A DNA stretch of 19,253 nt from NCBI GenBank assembly GCA_030849065.1, contig JASAON010001383.1, positions 1 through 19,253 of the forward strand. Reading direction: 5' to 3'. The notes beneath the pieces were generated by a model. The model was not told where the DNA came from and did not search any database. It saw only the letters and a program-made list of their open reading frames with translations. Shown here one piece after another: positions 1 through 8,429 of the stretch. Both the position numbers and the translations under genes were made by a program. The DNA comes from Jaenimonas drosophilae (Eukaryota > Euglenozoa > Kinetoplastea > Trypanosomatida > Trypanosomatidae). Every line of letters starts with the position of its first letter. The stretch's first letter is position 1.

Positions 1-1310
1 CACACACCATCCCGCGCGCATTTTGCAGGCGGTTGGAAGCTGCGACCCTTGCGGAAGCAAGGGGGGGGTTCAGGATGGTTTCAAAAAACCATCGCCCGCG
101 AATGCACAACCATCGCATGGAACAGGTGGTTCCGTTTCAAGAAAACAAATTTGAGGCGGGGATTCAGTGCAAAAAGCGCGGCGCAAGCAATTGCAAGCGC
201 CCAGCCGGCATTTTCTTTGCAAATGGCATATGCTCCCCTCCGCCCGAATCTAGTGTAGAGGAGGGGGGGGCGCCGCGCCAATTTTTCCAGAGAGAGCGGG
301 AGGGGGGAATGCAATGATTCAAATGGAATGCTGAGCGCATTGCGCTCACCATTTCACGCTTATCGCATTTCCCCGCCATCATTCGGTTCATTGGCTGCGA
401 CCCCGCCCCCTCCTTTTTGGAAAGCGCGGGCATTTGCCAATTATTCCAATTGCGGCGGAAGGGGAATCATCAGAGCCACAAGCGTCCTTTCTCTTTCCTG
501 GACGACCCAAATCGATGTCTGAGGAATCCAATCAACCCCCCGCGGATTATCGGAAAAAGCTTGGGTTGGGGCGAAGTACTTCAACTTCGGACCGTGGGTG
601 GGGAAATGTCCGGCCTTTCCCCAAACCCGCGCGCCATTCGCGGCGGGCGGCCCCGCGGGGGGAGCGCCACCGCGCGGGGAAACGGGGCAGACCAAGTCCT
701 TCCGCGTGGGTTTTCGCCGCCCCCACAAACCCATTCCCCATTTTCATACATTTGGGGCGGCGGGCGTTGGATATTGTAAGTTTTTTTTTTCGGGGGGGGG
801 GGCGGTAAAAAATTCATTTCCGGGAAATTGGAGAATACAAGATTAACGACCATTCCCGTTATTTCTCGCATTGCCGAAGGGTTGAAGGGGAAAATGGGGA
901 GGTTGGCGGGCGTGGAAAATGCTTTCCCTCCTCCAGAGATGCTTCGCGGTGGGCCGGGGGGTGGGGGGGGGGTCTTGGCGCGCGCCGGGGAAGGGGCGGC
1001 GCTCGCATTCCGGAATTCCAACCCCCGCCCCCGTGTTCCTATTTGGCGCCGCGCCGATTCGTCACGATTCGGCGTCTTTTGGGCGTCCAACTTGCGGCGC
1101 GATTGAAAGGCCGGCGCCGGCTGAAATGTAATTGTGCCGCCGCGCCGGTTTGGCTGGTCTCCGCGCCGCGATGCGGCGGCGGGTGGGAATGGCGCGTTCC
1201 TTTTGCCGCCAGGTTCGCTGTTGGCCCCGGCGGGGGGGGGGGGGTTTGGTGCCGCGGCGCCCCCCCCCCGGCGAGTTTTGGCCGCGGCGACCTTGCCTGC
1301 TGGCGAGGGC
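1..1310. other. GC-rich, homopolymer-rich block with no credible gene
   Basis: This stretch differs sharply in texture from everything downstream. It carries long homopolymers: G8 at 61-68 and 263-270, T10 at 781-790 followed one base later by G11 at 792-802, G10 at 963-972, G13 at 1232-1244 and C10 at 1260-1269. The step TA is rare: I count three in 1-300 and two in 1001-1310. Open frames exist on both strands, the longest being 260 codons on the minus strand, but they encode Pro/Gly/Arg/Ala-rich low-complexity sequence and match nothing I recognise. Normal-looking trypanosomatid intergenic DNA starts near 1310. It could be a boundary between transcription units with G-quadruplex potential, a centromeric or subtelomeric segment, or a poor-quality contig end. 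I cannot choose among these from sequence alone. Confidence 0.6.
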
Positions 1311-1479
1311 CATGGCAGATACAGTTCCAGAGGGTGTGAACTATCAGATTTTTGACATGACAATGTAGCGGATGCCGACGATGCTTTGGAGATTAGTTAA
1401 CATTGTGTTTCCAAATTTGTCAACAATTGAGTTTTGTCAAGTCAACGGTAATTCTTGCTGCCGATATGAAATGCATATT

Positions 1480-1512
1480 GTCTTCTCTTTTCCCCCTTGT
1501 ATTTCTTTATAG
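1480..1512 (+). promoter_or_regulatory. Spliced-leader acceptor of first amino-acid permease
   Basis: A pyrimidine-rich tract (1480-1509) is followed by the first AG at 1511-1512, 60 nt before the ATG at 1572. Tract plus first AG is the known kinetoplastid trans-splice acceptor. An in-frame reading that starts further upstream in this tract is therefore not part of the mature protein. Confidence 0.7.
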
Positions 1513-1571
1513 ATACCACAATTCTCCATTTTTTTTGCCCGCAACTCGCTTTCTTGGCCAACTTCGTGAAA

Positions 1572-2963
1572 ATGAAGGAGTCTCACACGCATTCTGTGGA
1601 ATCCGAAGATCTGATCAGCAGTGAAGAAATTGTGAGGCGGAGATTGGAACATGATGAAGTTCACCTGGAAAAAGGTGCTACCGCTGATGACACTACGCGT
1701 CTTGATGGACAGGCTCCCTCTATGTTTGCAACGGTTATTGCAATGATCACCACTATCATTCCGTATGGCGGTATGGTCGCCACGAGCTTCAGCATTTCCT
1801 CCACGGTGATTGGTGCTGGCATCTTTGGGCTCCCCTCGGCATTCCTGAGTGTGGGGATGACGATGGGGGTGCTCTACCTCGTTGCCATTTCGATCGAGAC
1901 AATTTTCAGCATGCGTCTACTTGTACTTGTTACGCAGAAGACTGGCTACAAAACCTTGGAAACAATGTCAGTCGCTCTTCTGCATCCAGCAATGGGAGTT
2001 GTTGTGGCCATTGTCCGCGCAGTATTTTGCTTTGGCGCATGCATTGCATACGTCATTGTGGTCGCAAATATTCTTACGGCAATCCTCAACGATTCTGACA
2101 GCGTGCCAGAGTACTGGAAGTCAACTTCTGGGATCAGACTTTTACAATCCATGGCGTGGCTCCTGTTCATGCTTCCACTTGTGCTACCTCGCGAAATCAA
2201 CTCACTTCGATATGTTTCTGCCTTTGGTATTTCCTTTATGGTTTATGTGGTGATCATAATTGTGGTTCATGCTTGCACGGATGGACTAAAACAAAACCCT
2301 CGGCCAGCGATCAAGCAATTTAATACTGGGAATGACGCCCTTCAAGGGCTGGGGGTGTTTATCTTTTCTTTTGTGAACCATTTCAACTGCCTGGACATAT
2401 ACTTTGAGATGATTCAAAGAAGCCTGCGACGATTTGTGATTTGCGCCATGGTGAGTATTTCACTTTGTTGTGGCATCTACATTTTGAGCGGAGTCTTTGG
2501 ATATCTTGACTTCGGCCCGGAGGCTTCAGGTTCATTACTAACGCTGTACCATCCAATCGAGGAGCCTCAAATTTTTGTTGGATATGTGGGTGTCTTCATC
2601 AAGATTTGCGCTTCATATGGATTGCTGGCAAATTCATGCCGAAACGCAATATATCACCTCATTAAGTGGGATCCAGCAACAGTGAAGTGCTGGAAACACT
2701 GCATTGCCGTAATTACACTGTCTGTGGCAATGCTTCTTTGTGGGCTCTTTATCCCAAACGTGAATACGGTGTTCGGATTTGCTGGAGGTGTGTGTGGTGG
2801 AACCATTGGCTTTGTTTTACCCGCCCTTCTTATCATGTACTCTGGTGACTGGAATTTGAAATCAGTTGGCGTTGTGAGCTACGTCTCTACTTATGCTGTT
2901 TTATTCGGCGGTGTGGTTGCCATTGTATTCGGAACTGCGGCGACGATCTATGCTGCAGTGTGA
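1572..2963 (+). CDS. Amino-acid permease (AAAP family), tandem copy 1
   Basis: Predicted integral membrane amino-acid/proton carrier of the amino acid/auxin permease family, 463 residues, with about eleven hydrophobic segments. The first 68 or so residues are hydrophilic and probably cytosolic. The family-typical first transmembrane motif lies at residues 76-91 (SSTVIGAGIFGLPSAF). The middle of the protein shares blocks such as NTGNDALQGLGVFIFS with the two downstream paralogues, and all three end in a TIY motif (here TIYAAV). The start at 1572 is the first ATG after the trans-splice acceptor; a TTG-initiated extension to 1497 would encode the pyrimidine tract and is rejected. It differs from copies 2 and 3 in the mid-protein segment NHFNCLDIY, where they have CQxNCxExY. 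In trypanosomatids such carriers import arginine, lysine, proline, ornithine and others; the substrate cannot be read from sequence. Confidence 0.93.
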   Translation: MKESHTHSVESEDLISSEEIVRRRLEHDEVHLEKGATADDTTRLDGQAPSMFATVIAMITTIIPYGGMVATSFSISSTVIGAGIFGLPSAFLSVGMTMGVLYLVAISIETIFSMRLLVLVTQKTGYKTLETMSVALLHPAMGVVVAIVRAVFCFGACIAYVIVVANILTAILNDSDSVPEYWKSTSGIRLLQSMAWLLFMLPLVLPREINSLRYVSAFGISFMVYVVIIIVVHACTDGLKQNPRPAIKQFNTGNDALQGLGVFIFSFVNHFNCLDIYFEMIQRSLRRFVICAMVSISLCCGIYILSGVFGYLDFGPEASGSLLTLYHPIEEPQIFVGYVGVFIKICASYGLLANSCRNAIYHLIKWDPATVKCWKHCIAVITLSVAMLLCGLFIPNVNTVFGFAGGVCGGTIGFVLPALLIMYSGDWNLKSVGVVSYVSTYAVLFGGVVAIVFGTAATIYAAV

Positions 2964-3447
2964 ACATTTCTTTAACACTATCTTTTCCTTTTTTCCTTGA
3001 TTGTAACTGTGGTTGACCTTCTTTTCTATGGAGACTCTCCTCCCCCACTTGCGTGTTGCTTGTTTTTTCTTTGAGTGAGCCATTGATGTCTATGGCTGTT
3101 TGATTACTCATCTTCTCATTTTGTTATTGCCTTTGAACCTACTGGCGAAACAGTGAAATTTTTTGAATTATTTTGGATGGAGGGCTGGATATTCTGTGGA
3201 GGCAGTCCCTCAGCTCTCCTGTAACTCTTTGTTCTTCTTTCGGGCCCCTTCGTGGTGATGACGACAAAACGCGTCTGAATTATTTCGTTGGTGTTGTGCT
3301 GCTTGTGATGCGTTTGCCTTGGCGTCAATTAGTTGTGTATTTCATTGATTCTTTCCCCCCGTCCTTTACACAACTCTCGTGGCAAACATAGCCCCATTTT
3401 CATCACAATTCTTTCTTTCGCATCCATTCGATAGAGAACCCCATCCA
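2964..3447 (+). other. Intergenic region between permease copies 1 and 2
   Basis: This stretch is T-rich and has no coding frame resembling a known protein. It should hold the 3' UTR and poly(A) site of copy 1, then the splice acceptor and 5' UTR of copy 2. I see no RNA gene or repeat in it. Confidence 0.7.
3343..3391 (+). promoter_or_regulatory. Spliced-leader acceptor of second amino-acid permease
   Basis: A pyrimidine-rich stretch (3343-3378) precedes an AG at 3390-3391, 57 nt before the ATG at 3448. A second T/C tract (3397-3420) leads to another AG at 3433-3434, which would leave a 5' UTR of only about 13 nt. Either could be used; both exclude the GTG-initiated extension at 3379. Confidence 0.55.
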
Positions 3448-4881
3448 ATGTCGAATCCCCCTCTATCTACCAAGGAGCTGCAGTCGGACATAAGTGTAGT
3501 GGCTGATGACCCTGAATCAAAATGTTACTCTGGCGGCGATCTCGGTGCCCCAAAAGACTTACAATTTGATGGGAACAATGACGACGTGGCTGCACAGCTC
3601 GATCAGGAAATGAAAAATGACGAGCCACTTCCTGGTGTTTGCTCAACTATTGCTACTACAATGGGTATGATCATCCCCTACGGAGGTCTTCTATCGTCCG
3701 GATTCAATCTTGCATCAACTTCCGTTGGTGCTGGAATCGTGGGTCTTCCTGCTGCTTTTAGCAGTGTTGGATATGTCATGGCTTGCGCGTACCTGGTTCT
3801 GGTGACGATGGAAACCGTGTACTCAATGCGACTGCTCATATTGGTTGCCGAGAAGACAGGCCACTTTCGGTTTGAAACCCTAGCTAAAAACCTCCTTCAC
3901 CCACGCGGAGATGTGGTTGTTTCAATCATTCGAACAGTAAATACAATGGGTGGCAATGTTGCCTTTGTTTGTACTGTGGGAAACCTTGTTCAGCCTATAC
4001 TGGACTCCATTGATGGCACACCGGACTATCTTCGATCAGCAAATGGAATTCGCCTTGTTCAAACAGGATTGTGGGCAGTTTTTATGCTACCACTTACGTT
4101 TCCTCGGGAGGTGAACTCGCTCCGGTATGTGTCGGTGTTTGGCATTCTCTTTATCGTGTTCTTCTCCATTTTGATCATGATCCACAGCTGTACCAACGGA
4201 ATGAAGGAGTCGCCTCGCCCACCAATCTCTGCCTTCAAGACCGGCAACGATGCACTGGGAGGACTGGGTGTGTTCATTTTCAGCTACATGTGCCAGATTA
4301 ATTGCATAGAAGTTTATTCGGAAATGTTGAACCGCTCTCCTCAACGATTCACCATCTGTGCCATTGGAAGCATGTCTCTCTGCTTCATGCTGTACTTTCT
4401 CACTGGATTGTTTGGCTACCTTGACTTTGGTGACAATGTAACCCCATCGGTCCTTTTAATGTACAACCCAATCGAAAACAAGGCCATCCTTGTGAGTTAC
4501 ATCGGCGTTTTCTTTAAGGTTTGTGCGTCCTTTGGTCTGGTGAACAATGCTACTCGCAGTGCGTTGTTCCCGCTATTCGGATGGGATCCGATGACAGTGG
4601 TGTACTGGAAGTACCTAATTGGCGCAGTGAGCCTTGCTGTGATTGCATTACTGCTGGGCCTTTTTGTCCCCAATATCAACATGGTTTTCGGATTCACGGG
4701 AGGTGTATGCGGTGGGGCAGTTGGGTTTATTATGCCTGCGCTGTTTACGATGTACGCTGGCGGTTGGAATGCAAAATCAGCTGGTATTGGAAACTATGTT
4801 TGCACGTACTTGGTGCTGTTTGCCGGCGTGGTGGCAGTTGTGTTTGCGACAGCATCTACTATATACAGTGCAGCTTCGTAA
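3448..4881 (+). CDS. Amino-acid permease (AAAP family), tandem copy 2
   Basis: A 477-residue membrane carrier, clearly paralogous to the genes on both sides along the whole transmembrane core but with an unrelated, acidic N-terminal tail of about 78 residues. The first-helix motif is at residues 90-104 (STSVGAGIVGLPAAF), with Val and Ala where copies 1 and 3 have other residues. Mid-protein it carries KTGNDALGGLGVFIFSYMCQ followed by INCIEVYSEM, closer to copy 3 than to copy 1. The ATG at 3448 was chosen because an upstream frame opens only with GTG inside the splice region. It is probably a proton-coupled amino-acid importer at the plasma membrane or an internal membrane; substrate unknown. 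Tandem arrays of these genes are common in trypanosomatids and allow stage-specific expression through different UTRs. Confidence 0.93.
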   Translation: MSNPPLSTKELQSDISVVADDPESKCYSGGDLGAPKDLQFDGNNDDVAAQLDQEMKNDEPLPGVCSTIATTMGMIIPYGGLLSSGFNLASTSVGAGIVGLPAAFSSVGYVMACAYLVLVTMETVYSMRLLILVAEKTGHFRFETLAKNLLHPRGDVVVSIIRTVNTMGGNVAFVCTVGNLVQPILDSIDGTPDYLRSANGIRLVQTGLWAVFMLPLTFPREVNSLRYVSVFGILFIVFFSILIMIHSCTNGMKESPRPPISAFKTGNDALGGLGVFIFSYMCQINCIEVYSEMLNRSPQRFTICAIGSMSLCFMLYFLTGLFGYLDFGDNVTPSVLLMYNPIENKAILVSYIGVFFKVCASFGLVNNATRSALFPLFGWDPMTVVYWKYLIGAVSLAVIALLLGLFVPNINMVFGFTGGVCGGAVGFIMPALFTMYAGGWNAKSAGIGNYVCTYLVLFAGVVAVVFATASTIYSAAS

Positions 4882-5025
4882 GCTTCTCATGTGTTCCACT
4901 TCTTCGTGGCCATGATGTGATGCGCACAATAATTTTTTTCGTTTTGATCTATGTTCTCTCTTTCGGTATGATTTTCCTAATTTCTTTCTTCAGAACCCTT
5001 TTTTAACTCGTGCAGCTGAACCACA

Positions 5026-5121
5026 GCTGGTCAAGCGTGACAACTTTTTTGTTCAATTCCCCTTGATGCTGGCTTTGGCTGATCAATTTCATCCTTCAAG
5101 CTGGTAGCTGCGGCTGGTCAA
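5026..5121 (+). repeat. Three copies of GCTGRTCAA in the putative 3' UTR of permease copy 2
   Basis: GCTGGTCAA occurs at 5026-5034 and 5113-5121, and GCTGATCAA at 5078-5086. The second and third copies share a longer core, GGCTGRTCAATT. All lie within 96 nt, 145-240 nt after the permease stop codon. That position suits an mRNA-stability or protein-binding element, but this is inference; no such motif is known to me in trypanosomatids. Confidence 0.5.
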
Positions 5122-5452
5122 TTCGTGTGTTTTTCAATAATACTGCGAGGAGTGCTGATGTGGAACTCACTTGAGTGACACATTTGATCCTGCCATTAAC
5201 TGCTTCTTTCGTCTCGTGCTCACCATTAAGCAGCGCAGGCGGATCGGTGCATTGCTCGCATTTCTCTCATCTCTCTCTTTCTGTGGTCAGTGCCAGCAAT
5301 GCGTATGTTGTACCTTCGATCTGAAAGATTGCGAACGGCATCTGCGGTCCTTTCTTGAGTTTTTTCCTACACGAAAAAAGTAGTAATATAGTCGCTGGCA
5401 CGTGTGTTGTATCTCAAAATCTGTATCTGCTGGTTTTCCATTCTGAGAGTAA

Positions 5453-5535
5453 TTCTCCTTCACTCTTCTTTTTATGAATCTTCTGTGGGGATGCTGCTTA
5501 TTGGTGGGGGAAAAGGACCATTCACAACACTCAAG
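5453..5535 (+). promoter_or_regulatory. Probable spliced-leader acceptor of third amino-acid permease
   Basis: A T/C tract at 5453-5473 is followed by AG at 5514-5515 and again at 5534-5535. A second pyrimidine run at 5536-5553 has no AG before the ATG at 5565, so it cannot serve this start. The acceptor is less clean than those of the other genes. Confidence 0.4.
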
Positions 5536-5564
5536 CTTCTCTTCTTTCATTCCTGGAACTCATA

Positions 5565-6977
5565 ATGACGACTGTCGTCGGCGTACCTTCGGAAGAAAAT
5601 GTTTGCGCATCTACTTCAGCGGAGGAAGTTGGTGACATGGATGCTATGCCAAAGAAGGGGGGAAGCCCTCCGATGAGCGACGTTGCCGATTCGTTTTCTG
5701 GCAATCACTCCACCGAAGAAGCTCCTGCCAGTATGCCACGAACTGTGTGCGCAATGGTGGGCACAATCATTCCAGCTGGTGGATTGCTCAGTGCAGGATT
5801 CAATTTGGCCTCCACTTCCATTGGCGCTGGCATTCTTGGCTTGCCATCTGCATTTAAAAGCGTGGGAATTCTCATGGCTGCCTTCTACCTTCTCCTTGTG
5901 ACAGCCGAAACAGTGTATTCCATGGTTCTTCTGGTGTGGTGTGCCGAAAAGACGGGGCTACGAACTTTTGAGTCGATGGCACGACACTTGGTCCACCCCA
6001 AGGGAGCTTTTTTTGTCGGTGTGATTCGGTTCATTCATGCGTTTGGCGCTTGCGTGGCCTATGTTGTGACTGTTGGTGACCTTGTCCGGCCGATCCTTGA
6101 AAATGCCAGTGGAGCCCCAGAATTTTTGACCTCTACCAATGGAATTCGATTAATGCAGACGCTGATGTGGCTGCTATTTTTTCTGCCCCTCAGCATCCCG
6201 CGACGCATCAACTCACTTCGCTATGTGTCAGCATTTGGACTCCTCTTCATCTTGTTTTTCTGCCTCTGCATTATGGTCCACTCTGGCACCAATGGTCTGC
6301 AGCAGAACCCACGACCAAAGACGAAGCTGGCAAACACAGGAAACGATGCCGTTCAAGGGTTGGGGGTATTCATCTTCAGTTACATGTGCCAGGTTAACTG
6401 TGTGGAAATTTACATGGAGCTAACCAAGCGAAATGTCCGTCAATTTACGATCTGCGCCGCGATCAGCATGACCATTTGCGGCACGCTCTACTTCCTCACT
6501 GGATTGTTCGGCTATTTGGACTTTGGGAGTGCCCTTGATGGCTCCATCTTGAATGAGTTCAATCCAGTGGAAGAGCCGACGATGCTGGTAAGTTACATTG
6601 GCATCTTCGTGAAGATATGTGCCTCTTATGGATTGCTGGGTCACGTGTGCCGATCAGTTGTGTATCAGCTCCTCGGTTGGGAGGAGCATGAGGTGTCTTT
6701 CTTGAGGCACTTGTGCGTGGTCTTCGGTGTTGCTGTGGGGAGCCTTCTGTGTGGAATCTTCATCCCAGATATCAACATTGTATTTGGATTTATCGGCGGC
6801 TTCTGTGGTGGCTTCATTGCATTCATTCTGCCTGCTCTTTTCATCATGTACAGTGGGGGCTGGACTGTAAAATCTGTGGGATGGATTCATTTTATCAGTA
6901 CATACTTGGTGCTGATGGCTGGTGTCTTGGCCATTGTTTTTGGCACAGGATCCACTATCTACTCTGCATGCACGTAA
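5565..6977 (+). CDS. Amino-acid permease (AAAP family), tandem copy 3
   Basis: A 470-residue member of the same transporter array. The N-terminal 67 or so residues are hydrophilic, rich in Glu, Ser, Ala and Pro, and unrelated to the tails of copies 1 and 2. The first-helix motif is at residues 83-97 (STSIGAGILGLPSAF). The core includes NTGNDAVQGLGVFIFSYMCQ and VNCVEIYMEL, placing it nearer copy 2 in that segment, although its QNPRP and QGLG residues match copy 1. About eleven transmembrane segments are expected. The start at 5565 is the first ATG of the frame; internal Met codons at residues 25 and 28 also precede the first helix, so a shorter product would be functional too. Substrate is not predictable from sequence. 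Confidence 0.93.
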   Translation: MTTVVGVPSEENVCASTSAEEVGDMDAMPKKGGSPPMSDVADSFSGNHSTEEAPASMPRTVCAMVGTIIPAGGLLSAGFNLASTSIGAGILGLPSAFKSVGILMAAFYLLLVTAETVYSMVLLVWCAEKTGLRTFESMARHLVHPKGAFFVGVIRFIHAFGACVAYVVTVGDLVRPILENASGAPEFLTSTNGIRLMQTLMWLLFFLPLSIPRRINSLRYVSAFGLLFILFFCLCIMVHSGTNGLQQNPRPKTKLANTGNDAVQGLGVFIFSYMCQVNCVEIYMELTKRNVRQFTICAAISMTICGTLYFLTGLFGYLDFGSALDGSILNEFNPVEEPTMLVSYIGIFVKICASYGLLGHVCRSVVYQLLGWEEHEVSFLRHLCVVFGVAVGSLLCGIFIPDINIVFGFIGGFCGGFIAFILPALFIMYSGGWTVKSVGWIHFISTYLVLMAGVLAIVFGTGSTIYSACT

Positions 6978-7432
6978 CTCAATACTGAGATCTCTCTACA
7001 CTCTGTCATGGTTTTTTTCCATGCAGCCTTTCTTTGCTTCAGCGAACCAGCGCTCATACAATGCGGCCGCTGATTCAAGCCAACTGCTCAACAGAGCAAC
7101 AGGCGTGTTTGTGCCGCATTTTATCAAAAGACAGTGATTCCCTTTTCTGTGCCCACCCATCCTTCCTGTCAATGCTTTGCATTTTGTTTTCTCTCATAAC
7201 TTTTCGAACGTTTTGCGTTGGTATCTTTTGAACGACTCATTTCTCAATGTTGTAGACGATGGTAGAGTGAGCACGCAACATTTTTTCACCCCTCCAGCCT
7301 TTTCTGACTACCCAATAACAATCTTTTTTTTTTCGATTGGTTGCCCCTTTTCTATGCCGCAAGAGAGGTGCTGCTGGCTTACGTACTGTGTCACCGGGGA
7401 TTCCCGTTAGGGCCCCAGTTCGTCACGTCCGC

Positions 7433-7516
7433 CACTCTCCCCTCCATCTTCCCCTCACTATTTTTCGTTATGTTTCGTTATGTTTTTTCTGTTGTGTTTC
7501 TGCGTGGATGGTGCAG
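7433..7516 (+). promoter_or_regulatory. Possible orphan spliced-leader acceptor
   Basis: A strong pyrimidine tract (7433-7500) is followed by AG at 7515-7516. It lies 67 nt before the ATG of the 88-codon frame at 7583, but a short upstream frame of 13 codons (7520-7561) opens first. It has the same form as acceptors of real genes here, but could equally be unused. Confidence 0.3.
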
Positions 7517-7582
7517 CCAATGTTGTCACAGTTGAGACAGTTTGTGTATACTTTACAGTAGAAAACCTCGTGGTATTCAACC

Positions 7583-7849
7583 ATGAAACAGAATAACCTC
7601 TCGAAAGCTAACTTAACCAAACGTCACGACTCACTCAACTACATTGCTGGTCTATTCTTTTCCCACCAGCCATCGCAAATATGGAAATTCTTCCGTGTTG
7701 TGTTTGGAAGACTATCAACTGAGAATCGTGCATCATTGGGGAGCTTCTTCAGGCAAGGGGGTTTGCGGAGCCCAAACGACGATGCCTTCTACGATGGTGC
7801 TTCTCAAGTCGAGTCTCAAGGCGTACGCGCTATTGTGTGTGGATCATAG
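7583..7849 (+). CDS. Doubtful small hypothetical protein (88 aa)
   Basis: The frame opens with ATG 67 nt after an acceptor-like tract and AG. The product is basic, with no evident signal peptide, membrane segment or motif, and I recognise no family. In its favour is the splice context, which most shadow frames lack, and the otherwise empty 1.45-kb gap. Against it are the short length, the upstream 13-codon frame at 7520-7561 and the lack of any recognisable conservation. It is most likely part of a long 3' UTR, but it is the best small-protein candidate in the gap. Confidence 0.18.
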   Translation: MKQNNLSKANLTKRHDSLNYIAGLFFSHQPSQIWKFFRVVFGRLSTENRASLGSFFRQGGLRSPNDDAFYDGASQVESQGVRAIVCGS

Positions 7850-8257
7850 ATTACTCTCAGTGGTGGCAGGTACATGTTCATGTTAGGCATTCTCCTCACA
7901 TACCTCCATGATTTCCTTGCTTTGAACATGGTAGACGACGAATTGCTTTTTTATCTTCCCCATTAACAGTTTTGCGTTTTTCTTTTGTTGTTGTGAGTTT
8001 TCTTTTTCGTTTTGTCACTGCAACCTTGTTGCCGGCGTTGCGCACCGAGCAGTTCTCGTCCACCCTCACCAATCAGTGCTTCCTCTCCATTGTTTCAAAA
8101 GGAGAAAACGGATGAATGCTTTGTAGGGTACACCGATTGCGTCTCACGTCGTAATGTTTTTCTTTCGTAAAAGAGAAGAGGACAGCGATCCTCAACCCAA
8201 GACACACACTTGCGAACGAAGCCACTCGAGGACGTCACTTACCCTACGGACAGACCT

Positions 8258-8310
8258 CCTGTTATTCACTTTTGTTCTAATCCATATCCTCTCCACAAAC
8301 CGTGCATTAG
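8258..8310 (+). promoter_or_regulatory. Spliced-leader acceptor of mevalonate kinase
   Basis: A pyrimidine-rich segment (8258-8293) is followed by AG at 8309-8310, about 120 nt before the ATG at 8430. A 78-codon frame starting at 8154 runs through this tract and is therefore not taken as a gene. Confidence 0.55.
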
Positions 8311-8429
8311 CCATCATAGCGACAATCATCATCAACGCCAAACATCAAATCAAACAAAGAAGATATTTTAGTGACGTGCACTCATTTTGAAGAAAGAAAT
8401 CCGTATTCACTTGACGTACGAGACACAAC

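Larger units (their letters stand above)
4882..5564 (+). other. Intergenic region between permease copies 2 and 3
   Basis: This 683-nt stretch is T-rich and contains short frames only, none of them convincing (the longest forward frame after the permease, 5171-5383, is 70 codons). It contains a nine-base element in three copies (listed separately). The remainder should be the 3' UTR of copy 2 and the 5' UTR of copy 3. Confidence 0.65.
6978..8429 (+). other. 1.45-kb stretch with no clear gene
   Basis: This is the longest gap in the window apart from the first 1.4 kb, and follows the permease array. It contains several pyrimidine tracts, including 7433-7500 (then AG at 7515-7516), and T-rich segments near 7321-7340 and 7950-8015. 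One 88-codon frame at 7583 is listed as a weak candidate. I found no permease relic, tRNA or rRNA. The last part, from about 8258, is the splice region and 5' UTR of mevalonate kinase. Much of the rest may be the long 3' UTR of permease copy 3. Confidence 0.55.

Noticed and set aside
581..1363. 260-codon minus-strand frame in the GC-rich block
   Set aside because: Its translation is Pro/Gly/Arg/Ala low complexity produced by homopolymers, has no recognisable motif, and crosses the composition junction.
1497..1571. N-terminal extension of permease copy 1
   Set aside because: It opens with TTG, translates the splice-acceptor tract, and lies mostly upstream of or next to the AG at 1511-1512.
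7380..7430. Possible tRNA-like segment with a TTCG-type loop
   Set aside because: No acceptor stem, anticodon arm or A and B boxes could be assembled around it.
8154..8390. 78-codon frame before mevalonate kinase
   Set aside because: It runs through the pyrimidine tract and acceptor AG, so it cannot sit intact in a mature mRNA using that site.
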